Shown: positions 50,801 through 60,864 of the stretch, piece by piece
Layout of the letters: every line of letters starts with the position of its first letter
Position numbering within the stretch: position 1 is the first letter of the stretch
DNA from: Aurantiochytrium sp. KH105
Lineage: Eukaryota; Sar; Bigyra; Thraustochytrida; Thraustochytriidae
Direction of reading: 5' to 3'
Length of the DNA stretch: 64,000 nt
Assembly: GCA_003116975.1 (NCBI GenBank)
Contig: BGKB01000011.1
Coordinates: 496,001-560,000, forward strand
The notes under the pieces: model-generated
Database searches by the model: none
The model's input: only the letters and a program-made list of their open reading frames with translations
What the model was told of the DNA's origin: nothing
Position numbers and translations under genes: made by a program

Positions 50801-50957
50801 TTGTGGAATGTGTTGCTGCTTTCTTTTGATTCCTTGATGTTTTCTGACCTCGACTGGTGCTGCTGTCGCTGCCGTTGCTGCTGTTACTGCCACTGCTGGC
50901 AGGACCCCCCCTCGCCGGATCGGAGTCGTCGTCGGGGACGGCGCCTTTCCGCAGCAA
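47841..50957 (-). CDS. LRR-PP2C: leucine-rich repeat protein phosphatase 2C
   Basis: The frame spans 1038 codons. A low-complexity N-terminal third is followed by four or five ribonuclease-inhibitor-type leucine-rich repeats (about 350-475; TLVSLDLSHNVLGKRGVRNI, VEDLDLSHNSLNDRALEGLA). A Gly/Ser/Asp-rich linker leads to a PP2C domain (about 770-1020). Its motifs are RRATMED, FGIFDGHGG, VANLGDSRALL, LGCDGVWDVLD and DNISVVCV, which supply the metal-binding aspartates. The enzyme would dephosphorylate Ser/Thr residues with Mn/Mg. There is no ATG in frame for about 240 codons at the 5' end. The frame is open a further 18 codons upstream as TIFWFSCCRPPF, ahead of which a CAG acceptor lies at about 50998-50996. 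A 5' exon with the true start is therefore probably upstream in the GC-rich island. Confidence 0.8.
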   Translation of the reverse strand: MLRKGAVPDDDSDPARGGPASSGSNSSNGSDSSTSRGQKTSRNQKKAATHSTTDPGDQTDTNASANTFSTQNRLPNTRTSSSATTVSGGGGSDPGLSTAPILSRHQRHIDNTTQAQAQSSRRQEPQNQYRFTSRFRFPQRAQSAPVREEAGASLQGPRRANGNDTNPSDVTLDADAVDPELSIDTEPIGFNGELFLEVAPFEQGSRSPIDQFGLATPQAYRANRLSLRTVDEEELEALNLQSMGACHGRASDLGPGASGPGPGGVFSEVDRAKASMVMFFNKAKRLAIEDARRGQENDAAALSPEFDRLVVSKIEQGWQEAHRQDKSSIDLDFRQQRAIIGEHGSVAIAHLVHDGCDIRALSLSDCGVTHRAVMIIGEGLRQNCTLVSLDLSHNVLGKRGVRNILKYMRKNHTLTTLNLSNTNIDEECAHSLSNRLLLCSNVVEDLDLSHNSLNDRALEGLAHALACNHRMRKLNIEGNGGPSHAIRVQRLHRRISDSSANSSNSNGGAGVGTPNGSEAEIASQGWSAEESTIRIQKYLERNNVAAAVLDDFFATLALPGSGSQGSRNGIPGGVNGAEKKPASRSQVFLRAIGSAASLNSRKKTDTAAEASTIQSSGNGAGGDAQHHHQDNGGGDDDESEEYDYGSFVGANRARPLMSGSSSVAGDVVGGDTTSTPTQDMSSGGGGGGGHSSHAMATFGKRSSSDDSNKSFGWMRPDQQSDKASMLAAALTGSVSPAPAPFAGEPGQLMFADSSRLNFGFAETRGRRATMEDVTLLRENFGARQSDFLFGIFDGHGGVECAKFAQRWLPEVLQNELAAALDAHEAANRDATVTMCMARAFRGVQAKCRYLNIMNGSCAVIAYVSGSDLYVANLGDSRALLVGPDQSTRQLGRVIKPLDAEELQRIDESGGFVSNKGRVCGMLAVSRALGDIEYSPIVSSEPTFAVHHFDWLPALPAFDAARYAWLVLGCDGVWDVLDASDVALTLKYVSDPARAAHKIRTLAFRRGSADNISVVCVRFDLLSSSAASHGRSATSVATD

Positions 50958-52933
<1,976 letters not shown>

Positions 52934-54048
52934 ATGACGCACGGGAACAACCGCGACATGGACCTCGTGCCCCGCGTCCTGCAGGCTGCGGTACGTGCGA
53001 CCCGCCCGCGGAGCCGCGTGAGACAGGAACGAGATGAGATGAGATGAGATGAGACGAGGCGAGATGAGACGACGACAAGCCGCCTGCCTGCCTGTCTGCC
53101 TGCCGCGAACCGCCCTTCCAGCGGGGCGGCGTGGCGCGGCGCGAAGAGGTGCGCGTAGAAGTGGAGGCTACTCGCGAGATGTTTTCTATAGCGACCTCTT
53201 TTGCGACGCTGCTCTCTCTCTCTCTCTCTCTCTCTCTTGCGCGGCCGCAGCAACAAAAAACAAAAGAAAAGAAATGTTGCTTGCAGCCGTGAGAGGAGGA
53301 GAGAGAATTCAAAGTCTGTCTCTCTTGCCCTCTTCATCCTCATTCTCGGACACTCCTCACCCGCCGGCTCTGCGGAGCCAGCTTTGTTTGAGCTCATCTA
53401 TCTTCTCCCAGTCCATGAGCGGATAGATGAATGATGTATCAAAGAGAAAAATTGACTGACTGACTGACTGACTGACTGTCTAACTAACGTTACGATAATA
53501 CAATTCCACAGGGTCTCGGTGGTGCGGCCGGTTCCATTCTTGGCGGCGCCAAGTACGCGTGGCAGTTTACGCCTGCCAACAACGCAAAATTTACCGCTGC
53601 GGCGCTCATGAAACACGCTGGCGCAAAGGGCGTAAGTTTGCTGCTATCTATCTCGCTCACGATCGATTCGGTCCGATGGCCTTTTGCATGCATGTATGCA
53701 CGAAAACTAACTTTGATTGCAATCGGGAAAATGTGCTGATATGACGATCGATCCTTTTTCCGGACACCAAAACCAATTAACATGCAGGCCGTCGTCGGGT
53801 CTGGCTTTGTCGTGTACACTGGAATTGAGTCCCTCTTCGACACTCTGTTGGAGAAGCAGACTGTCGGCGCGTCCGCCGTGGCCGGCGCTGCCACTGGCGT
53901 TGTAGCTGGTATGGCGCGTCGGTCTGTCGTCGTTGGCGCCACTGCGAGCGTCATTCTGGGCGTTGGCGCCGCGGTGATCGCCATTAACGGCGAGGAACTC
54001 TTTAGCCAGAAGGAGCTCCCTTACCCTGGCTACAAACGACCCTTTTAG
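52934..54048 (+). CDS. Tim17/Tim22/Tim23-NDUFA11-like protein, three exons
   Basis: Exons are 52934-52990, 53512-53631 and 53788-54048, joined by phase-0 GT-AG introns of 521 and 156 bases (donors GTACGT and GTAAGT, acceptors ACAG and GCAG). The 145-residue product has glycine-rich hydrophobic helices: AAGLGGAAGSILGGAKYAW, AVVGSGFVVYTGIESLFDTL, ASAVAGAATGVVAGMARRS and ATASVILGVGAAVIAIN. These fit the Tim17 fold shared by translocase subunits and complex I subunit B14.7/NDUFA11. The polar ends (MTHGNNRDMD; QKELPYPGYKRPF) face the same side. A mitochondrial inner-membrane role is likely, with the complex I subunit my preference over a translocase. Intron 1 carries (GAGAT)n, (CT)n and (GACT)n microsatellites. 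Confidence 0.7.
53032..53478 (+). repeat. Three microsatellites inside intron 1 of the Tim17-like gene
   Basis: A (GAGAT)n array at 53032-53070, a (CT)n run at about 53212-53239, and a (GACT)n array at 53454-53478 all lie within the 521-base first intron. Confidence 0.85.
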
Positions 54049-54473
54049 TTGCACTAATCTACTCAGCCCTGTCAAGCTTCGCCTCACTCACTATCAGATC
54101 GATGGTCACACTTTGCTCAATCGCTCATTCGCTCGCTTGATTCTTCAATTCTCCTTTCCTTTTTTAGTTTCTTTTTTTCCGAATAACATTTATGCAGATA
54201 GGCCTCGGAACCATGCTTTGCAATGAGAGACAAAAGCAGAGCTTTCATATGATAAGTGGCGGGCGCACCGTGGTCCAGCGTCTTGCGAGAATGACCCTTT
54301 CTTTCTCAATCTACAGAATGCGCCGTCGCCGCATGGGTCAGCTCAGCTTCGCGTAGCGAAGTCTAGCTCAATCAAGGTCGCTTTGCTTTCACTGTCGGTT
54401 TAGTTTCTCTCTCTCTCTCTCTTCCTCGACTGGTTTTGCTCTGCTTTCCTATGCTCTGCCATGTGATGCTGAT
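54049..54473. other. Left edge of the tandem duplication, 3' flank of Rab copy 1
   Basis: From 54184 (AACATTTATGCAGATAGGCC) the sequence is repeated with few changes at 56562. It includes a (CT)n tract at 54403-54422. A short plus-strand frame ending LSFSIYRMRRRRMGQLSFA is kept in both copies, but both lie downstream of a Rab gene and it is more likely untranslated. Confidence 0.6.
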
Positions 54474-55390
54474 CTAGCAGCAACCATTGCCCTCCTCTTC
54501 GGCCTGGGTGAGGTCCGCCCCCTGGTTTGACGAGGACATTCCACCAGGACGAGAAGCTCCGCCGCTGGCAGCAGTGCCCTCAAGAAGTGTTGGGCTGTCC
54601 AGGATTTTTTGAACGAGCTCTTGGAACACCTGCTTGACGCCGAGCTTTGTTTTCGCGCTTGTCTCGATGAAGAGCATGCCACGCTGACGCGCCCATGCCT
54701 CACCTTCCCGCGTAGACACCCTTCGTTGCTCCTCGAGGTCCACCTTGTTGCCTACAAGGACCAAAATTACGTCCTTGGTGCCGCCAGGAGTATACTTGCC
54801 GACTTCCTCGAGCCACTGATTCACGTGCTCAAACGTGTCACGTCGCGTGACATCGTACGTGAGGATGATGCCTTGGGCGCCGCGGTAGTACGAGCTCGTG
54901 AGCGTGCGAAACCTTTCCTGGCCCGCCGTATCCCAAATCGTTGCCTTGATCGTCTTGCCTCCCTGTTGCAGCATTTTCACTTTAAAGTCTACGCCACAGG
55001 TGGCATTTTGATCTGCGACAAAGGTTCCGTCCGTAAATTGGAGCAGAATGCTGTGCGAAAAGAAAACGTCATTTGGCCAGTCAGTTGATGATCCATTTAC
55101 TCCAGTCATCTCGAACAGCGTCATCGCGCCCATTCGTGCGCACATGCAGACACAACCAGCGGAAAAGCAAGCCATCTATCGCGAGAAAGCAAGCCAACAG
55201 TCTCTTGCCTGCATGAAGGAAAGCAACAAGCCTGTCTGCAGAAGAAAATAATAGAAAGCAAGCAACCTGACTACATGTGCGCTCTTTTCTCATTTCTTTC
55301 TGCGCGCACGACGTACCTGGACTTGCCCACGCCCGAGTCCCCAATCAAAAGAAGCTTGAAGAGATGGTCATACGGGTCGTTCCCGAGCAT
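54474..55390 (-). CDS. RAB18: Rab18-like small GTPase, copy 1 (two exons)
   Basis: Exon 1 is 55390-55317 and exon 2 is 55050-54474, with a 266-base GT-AG intron that splits the P-loop serine codon. The 216-residue product has the full set of GTPase motifs: P-loop GDSGVGKSS, switch I threonine before CGVDFKVK, WDTAGQERFRTLTSSYYRGAQ, GNKVDL and ETSAKT. VTRRDTF and FRTLTSSYYRGAQG are typical of Rab18, which acts on ER-lipid droplet contacts and ER traffic. The C-terminus ends GNGCC, the double-cysteine signal for geranylgeranylation. Neighbouring duplicated copy 2 shares the intron position. This copy appears fully functional. Confidence 0.92.
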
Positions 55391-56447
55391 CCTTGTACGC
55401 TCTCTGCGCGCAGGCGCTTCGCGAGTGTTCGGCGCACGCTGGCTCGGTCGCGAGTTCGAGAGTTCTTCTCGTCCCGAGGTAGCCGAATTCGCCACTCACG
55501 ATTCGCTCAGCCGAAGAGCCCGCTCGCTGGCTTGTTCGCGCAAAGGCCCGACTGGCGGCGTTGCGCGCTCGTTCACCTCGCGCCTCTGCCTTTTCTCTCT
55601 GTCCCGCGCTGCTTCGTCCGTCCTGGGGTCGAGGGCGTCGCGAGTCTTTGAGAGGGTTTTGGTCTCCGCTTCGCTCTTGAACACACGTCATCGCTAAACG
55701 CCGAGCAAACAAGAACATGCAGTAGAACGTGCATAATGCGGTGGGTTGTTTTCCGGCGGTCACAGGGCTAGGCCTACTATCACCGAGGATGAAAAATTAG
55801 ATTGATTGATCGATTGATTGATTGGTGAGCATCGCCTTACTTGGAGAAAGTGCTCATTAAAATCTTGGATGCCTTGCGTAAGCTCGGTAAGCGTTGCTGT
55901 GATGGTGGCTTTCCTGATACGGGTCAAGCGAACTTCACCGTGGTCGTCCATGGCGAAAGTGGAGGCCGGATATTCCAGATCGTCTACGCGGAGAGCGACA
56001 CCAAGTCCATGCACCATGAGAAGAGCCTTGCTCACGACGGCCTATGGGTATTTGACGTGACCGGCTTTCTTTAAAGTGTTCCTGGCAGATCAGACAGAAA
56101 ATGAGAAAACAAGCATGGTCATGCACTTCTTTAGCAAGGTGAACCTATCAAATTGAGCACGCGCTTGATGAATGCGGCAGTCTGTAGGCAGGAAAGCTCT
56201 TGCGACGATACGATCAGATCAATTTTCGAACATTCACAAGCATCTTTTGCGTCATTCTATGAAGAGAGTGGTCAATCACGGCAGCGTCATCAAAATTATC
56301 GTGAGTGCGATGTATTCACGCGCGTACAAGTCTTAATGCCAGGGGCCTAGCTGTTGGCAGCTCAGGAGATCAATTTCTCTGATTCTCATTTACTCCTCGT
56401 GTTCGGTGACAATGAGAGTAAGCGAGCGTACGAGCGAAGTAAGGGGA
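55391..56447. other. Rab copy 1 promoter and intergenic part of unit 1
   Basis: The block at 55475-55567 is identical over 93 bases to 57864-57956 in unit 2, so it is probably the Rab core promoter. A (TTGA)n run at 55801-55825 has no counterpart in unit 2. The stretch around 55890-56050 (GTGATGGTGGCT...CCATGGCGAAAGTGG) reappears, more diverged, around 58185-58320. I see no gene. Confidence 0.6.
55475..55567. promoter_or_regulatory. 93-bp block identical between the two Rab promoters (copy 1)
   Basis: The block starts CGAGGTAGCCGAATTCGCC and ends GGCGGCGTTGCGCG. It lies 85-178 bases upstream of the copy 1 start codon and matches 57864-57956 without a mismatch by eye, although the coding sequences differ at many positions. 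Confidence 0.6.
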
Positions 56448-56560
56448 TCACGCGAAGGACGGGGTGAGTGAGAGCTTGTTCTTCTTGACATTGACGGAAA
56501 TGACGATGAAAAACGTAAGGATGAAGCCGCCGAGAACATGCATGGAGGTGATGGGATTGG
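56448..56560 (-). pseudogene. Truncated 3' fragment of the SLC35B-like transporter
   Basis: On the minus strand this reads NPITSMHVLGGFILTFFIVI followed by SVNVKKNKLSLTPSFA and a TGA stop. It matches the last 40 or so codons of the transporter at 58729-59733 (KPITSMHVLGGFIFTLSIVI... VKKNKQKGKNK). It has lost the basic KQKGKNK insertion and everything upstream of the junction at 56561. It is a by-product of the tandem duplication and has no start of its own. Confidence 0.8.
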
Positions 56561-56776
56561 CAACATTTATGCAGATAGGCCTCGGAACCATGCTTTACAA
56601 TGAGAGACAAAAGCAGAGCTTTCATATGATAGGTGGCGGGCGCGCTGTGGTCCAGCGTCTTGCGAGAACAACCCTATCTTTCTCAATCTACAGAATGCGC
56701 CGTCGGCGCACGGGTCAGCTCAGCTTTGCGTAGCAAAGTCTCGCTCAATCAAGGTCGCTTGACTTTCACTGTCAGC

Positions 56777-56777
56777 C

Positions 56778-56809
<32 letters not shown>
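56777..56809 (+). repeat. (CT)n microsatellite in 3' flank of Rab copy 2
   Basis: A run of about 16 CT units. The equivalent run downstream of Rab copy 1 (54403-54422) is shorter, showing microsatellite drift after the duplication. Confidence 0.85.
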
Positions 56810-56815
<6 letters not shown>

Positions 56816-56846
56816 GCTCTTGTTTGCTCTGCTTTCCTATGCTCTG

Positions 56847-57778
56847 CTATGCAATTCTGCACAAGCAGAAATCATTGCCCTCCTCTTCGGCCTTGGTGAG
56901 GTCCGCCCCCTGGTTTGACGAGGACATTCCACCAGGACGAGAAGCTCCGCCGCTGGCAGCAGTGCCCTCGAGAAGTGTTGGGCTGTCCAGGATTTTTTGA
57001 ACGAGCTCTTGGAACATCTGCTCGACGCCGAGCTTTGTTTTGGCGCTTGTCTCGAAAAAGAGCATGCCACGCTGACGCGCACATGCCTCACCTTCTCGCG
57101 TAGACACCCTTCTTTGCTCCTCGAGGTCAGCCTTGTTGCCTACAAGAACAAAAATTGGGTCCTTGGTGCCACCTGGAGTACACTTGCCGACTTCCTCGAG
57201 CCACTGATGCACCCCCTCAAAAGAGCCACGATGCGTGATATCGTACATAAGGATAATCCCTTGTGTGTCGCGGCAGTACGCGCTCATGATGTTGCGAAAC
57301 CTTGCCTGGCCCGCCGTATCCCAAATCGTTGCCTTGATCGTCTTGCCTCCCTGTTTCAGCATTTTCACTTTGAAGTCAATGCCAGTGGTAGAAGTTTGAT
57401 TTACGGCAAAGGTTCCATCCGTAAGTTGGAGCAGAATGCTGTGCAAAAAGAAAACGTCAGTCGGCCAGTCAGTTGATCCATTTACCATGGTTACTGCAGT
57501 CATCTCGAATAGCGTCATCGCGCCCATTCGTGCACACATGCAGACACAACCAGCGAGAAAGCAAGCCATCTATCGCGAGAAAGCAAGCAATCAGTCTCTT
57601 GCCTGCATGAAGGAAAGCAACAAGTCTGTCTGCAGTAAGAAAATAATAGAAAGCAAGCAACCTGACTACGTGTGCGTTCTTTTCTCATTTCTTTCTTCGC
57701 GACGTACCTGGTCTTGCCAATCGAGTCTCCAATCAAAACAAGCTTGATGCGGTGGTCGTACGGATCATTCTCAAGCAT
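56847..57778 (-). CDS. Rab18-like GTPase, copy 2, divergent with damaged P-loop
   Basis: Exon 1 is 57778-57708 and exon 2 is 57438-56847, with the intron at the same place as copy 1. The predicted product is 220 residues. Switch I Thr, GNKADL and ETSAKT are kept. The P-loop reads GDSIGKTS, one residue shorter than GDSGVGKSS, so the GxxxxGK spacing is broken. Switch II is DTAGQARFRNIMSAYCRDTQ, with Glu to Ala and several Rab18 residues changed. The C-terminus is GNDFCLCRIA: the terminal CC is lost and the stop comes later, leaving a weak CaaX-like CRIA. It is open from end to end, so it is either a pseudogene in early decay or a Rab with altered nucleotide binding and membrane targeting. Confidence 0.75.
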
Positions 57779-58728
57779 CCTTGCACGCTCTATGCGCGCA
57801 GGCGCTTCGCGAGTGTCCGGCGCACGCTAGCTCCGTCGCGAGCTCGAGAGTTCTTCTTGTTCGCGAGGTAGCCGAATTCGCCACTCACGATTCGCTCAGC
57901 CGAAGAGCCCGCTCGCTGGCTTGTTCGCGCAAAGGCCCGACTGGCGGCGTTGCGCGTTTACCTCGCGCCTCTGCCTTTTCTCTCTGTCTTGCGGTGCTTC
58001 ATTCGCTGACCCGAGGTCGAGGGCGTCGCGAGCCTCTGCGAGGAGATGGTCTCTTCGTTCTTGAGGAGACTCGGACCGTGCATACGGCGGGTACATGGAG
58101 AACGTGCATGATACGTTCTCCGACGGTTACATGGAGAACGTGCCTGCTACGGCGGATCATCGTTCTCCGACGGTCACAGTTGCTGTGATGGTGGCTCTCC
58201 TGAAACGGGTCAAGCGAACTTCACCGTGGTCGTCCATGGCACAAGTGGTGGCCGGATTTTCCGGATCGTCCACCCGGTAGTCCATGCACCATGAGAAGAG
58301 CCGTCCGTGTTCACGACGGCCTTTGGGTATTTGACGTGATTGGGTTTCTTTAGAGTGTTTTCGACAGATCAGACCGAAAATGAGCAAATAAACATGGTTA
58401 TATGCACTTCTTTAGCGAGTTAAACCAATCAATTTGAGCTTGTGCTTGATAAATGCGGCCATCTATAGAGAGAACACTCTTGCGATGATACGATCAGACC
58501 AAACTCTCGAACATTCACATTCATCTTTTGCGTTATTCTATAAAGAGAGTGGTCAATAACGGCAGGTTTATCAAAATTATCGTGAGTGCGATGTATTCAC
58601 GCGCGTACAAGTCAAAATGCCAGAGGCCTGGCTGTTTGCAGCTCAGGAATTTTTTTTTCTTGATTCTCATTTACTCCTGCTGTGCAGTGACAGTAAGAGT
58701 AAGCGAGCGTACGAGCGAAGAAAGAGAA
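57779..58728. other. Rab copy 2 promoter and intergenic part of unit 2
   Basis: It holds the conserved promoter block (57864-57956) and a local repeat ACATGGAGAACGTGC with CGTTCTCCGACGGT at about 58090-58185. This is followed by sequence paralogous to 55890-56330 of unit 1 and the end of the transporter gene. No gene is supported. Confidence 0.55.
57864..57956. promoter_or_regulatory. 93-bp block identical between the two Rab promoters (copy 2)
   Basis: This is the partner of 55475-55567, at a similar distance from its start codon (86-178 bases upstream). Confidence 0.6.
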
Positions 58729-59733
58729 TCAGGCGACGGACGAGTTGAGCGAAGGCTTGTTCTTGCCCTTTTGCTTGTTCTTCTTAACATAGACGGAAAT
58801 CACAATGGAAAGCGTAAAGATGAAGCCGCCGAGAACATGCATGGAGGTGATGGGCTTGGAAACGAGCATAAAGGAAAAGATGATGGTGAAGACCTTGCGG
58901 CAGCTCTTGACAATCTCCGCATTGACCGCGCCAAAGTGCTTAATGAGAACGAGCACGAAGATGCTGCTCGTGTAGCCGAGCACGGAGAACATGGCCGTGT
59001 AGGTGACAACGGACGGGTTCTTTGCCGCATGCGCAATCGCTGTAAAGAGATCACCGCTCTGCACGAGGGGCGCCACCGCCCAGACACTGCCAAAGAGCGA
59101 GGCGTACATCATAACCTCGGCCTGGGAGCACTGCAGCTGCTTGAAAAAGTAGCGCTCTTCGTAGTTGGAGGTGATGGCGTCGCAAAGCACACCAAGCGTG
59201 ATGAGGACAATGCCGATCAAATCAAACTTGGGTGAAGCCTGCGAATCGCCCAGCACAAAGAGAGAAATGCCCGTCACGAGCACGAAGGCCGAAAGGTACT
59301 CGGCGCGCGTGAAGCGCTTGCCCTGCAAAAAGACGCCAACAATCATGACAGGGATAACCTTTGAGCTCTTGAAAAGCACACGCACCGGATAGTTCAAGTA
59401 CGTCAAACTCCAGTTGGTGAACAAGATACCCCCAAAGGTGAAGACGCTCAGCTTGGCGTAGTCTTGCAAAGACGCGCGCCGCTTCGTGTCGCCCGTGGCA
59501 ACGCACTCGATGAAGCCGCAGAGGGCAAAAGTCAGCGTTGTCAGCAGCGAGACAAAGCCGTGCTGCGCTCCTTCAATCATGAACACCTTTTCCTGCAGCA
59601 GCGCGAACATGATGGAGCAGGAGAGATTGCCAAAGGCAAGAGTCAACAGCTGCGCCTGCGAACTCATGAACGAAAGGTCGACGCCAAAAACTGCAACCTT
59701 GGCAGGACCCGCGGAGTCATCTTTCTTCTCCAT
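58729..59733 (-). CDS. SLC35B-type nucleotide-sugar/PAPS transporter
   Basis: The 334-residue membrane protein has about ten hydrophobic helices. SLC35B/UAA-family segments include LNYPVRVLFKSSKVIPVMIVG, GKRFTRAEYLSAFVLVTGI, SNYEERYFFKQLQCSQAEVM and GAVNAEIVKSCRKVFTIIFSF. The pattern resembles PAPS transporters (SLC35B2/B3) and UDP-galactose carriers of the same clan, so the cargo is uncertain. It would be in the Golgi or ER membrane. The C-terminal VKKNKQKGKNK is a lysine-rich cytosolic tail, possibly an ER/Golgi retrieval signal. The 3' end is the right-hand boundary of the neighbouring duplication. The first ATG is used. Confidence 0.85.
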   Translation of the reverse strand: MEKKDDSAGPAKVAVFGVDLSFMSSQAQLLTLAFGNLSCSIMFALLQEKVFMIEGAQHGFVSLLTTLTFALCGFIECVATGDTKRRASLQDYAKLSVFTFGGILFTNWSLTYLNYPVRVLFKSSKVIPVMIVGVFLQGKRFTRAEYLSAFVLVTGISLFVLGDSQASPKFDLIGIVLITLGVLCDAITSNYEERYFFKQLQCSQAEVMMYASLFGSVWAVAPLVQSGDLFTAIAHAAKNPSVVTYTAMFSVLGYTSSIFVLVLIKHFGAVNAEIVKSCRKVFTIIFSFMLVSKPITSMHVLGGFIFTLSIVISVYVKKNKQKGKNKPSLNSSVA

Positions 59734-60864
59734 CTCGGCTTCTCCTTTTGGTCCTGACGGCTTTTGCTACGCTGCGCTGCCTTGTGCTTTGTTCTGCCCT
59801 GCTCTGCTTTGCTCTGCTCTGCTCGTGGCCGTAGCTTGCTAGCTAGCTGGCGAGCTTGTGGCAACGGCTCACCACCTGAGTTCGATCGCGCGCTTGCGAG
59901 CTCGCGTACCGACACCCTGGACGTTGTCAGACGAGCGCAGAGGACGCAAGCAAGCCGTACGCTGCAATCCTATGCGCGAGCAAAGCCGATCGTGAGATAC
60001 GGCAATGCTTGGTCGATGGATTGGAGTCTAGTCATCTGCAGAGCCGCGACGGCTCCATTAGCGTTCGGGACTACTAGAAACACTAAGGTTGCGCGCTCTG
60101 ACGATACGGCTTGGCCATGCTTGCTTCAAGCGCTGGATTCTCCCATCTCGTCAATTCTCATGTCCCTGATCTATGGACATCAATGCGCATTCATGAAGAC
60201 AGAAAGAAGGCCTAGATGAGTTTTACAACAAGGTCTACCATAGGGTTGTTTTGACGTCGTGAAAGTTCGTCTCAAAAAATCAAAAGATTGAGCTCTTCGC
60301 CTCCGCTTGATTCTTGTGAGTGCTTTGCATCAAAGACCTTCTTTGCGTCTCCACGAGGGCGTCTTCACCATGTACCGGGGATCGTCACGATGCTCGAGCT
60401 CCCTTTTCCCGTATTCCAAAACGAAGCACGGCGCGCTCGAACTGGCTGTGGCGCGCGACTGACCGCCCTCTTGCCTACTAACAAGGCCTTCTGGCAATGC
60501 GGCTGTGATTGATGAGACTCAACTCGCAACACACTTTCATTGATGATTTTTATAAGCTCGTTTGGATTGATTGATTGATCTGCGGGCAGATCTCCAAGCA
60601 AACGCGACAAGAGCGTGTATTCCACGAACGAAGGCTGCGGCAACGACCGCCGCAAGCCCGCAAGTCCACCGCTGCCGCTCGCCAGCCAGCACACTGCGAC
60701 ATCTTGCGTGCCGTGGCGTCTTGAAGCTCCGCGCGAGATCGATCGCTCAACGCGAACTCTTTTCTTACCCGAGCTCGCCCGAGCGAGCGAGGGAAGCGCA
60801 GAGTATCATCAATCAAACCTAGCCTGTTGCCGAGTGTTTCGCAGACGCGAGGCGGGAGGGAAAG
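59734..60864. other. Divergent spacer between transporter and twinfilin-like genes
   Basis: CTCTGCTTTGCTCTGCTCTGCTC repeats occur at about 59795-59825, just upstream of the transporter start. A short (TTGA) run lies at 60566-60578. The rest is of average composition. No gene is supported. Confidence 0.5.

Larger units (their letters stand above)
54184..58858. repeat. Tandem segmental duplication containing Rab18 (two units)
   Basis: Unit 1 spans about 54184-56561 and unit 2 about 56562-58858. Both carry, in order, the same 3' flank, the Rab18 gene with its intron, a GC-rich promoter, an intergenic piece and the 3' end of an SLC35B-type transporter gene. In unit 1 the transporter piece is cut after about 37 codons and joins the left edge of unit 2 at about 56561. 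In unit 2 it continues into the complete transporter gene. Offsets between matching points are about 2373-2389 bases. This order is what a single unequal crossover or replication slip would leave. Confidence 0.85.

Noticed and set aside
54256-54356. Short conserved frame ending FSIYRMRRRRMGQLSFA downstream of both Rab copies
   Set aside because: Conservation is expected from the recent duplication; no independent sign that it is translated.
56847-56860. CRIA end of Rab copy 2 as a confident CaaX box
   Set aside because: The a1 position is arginine and the sequence arose by loss of the CC stop context; it may be prenylated but the motif is weak.
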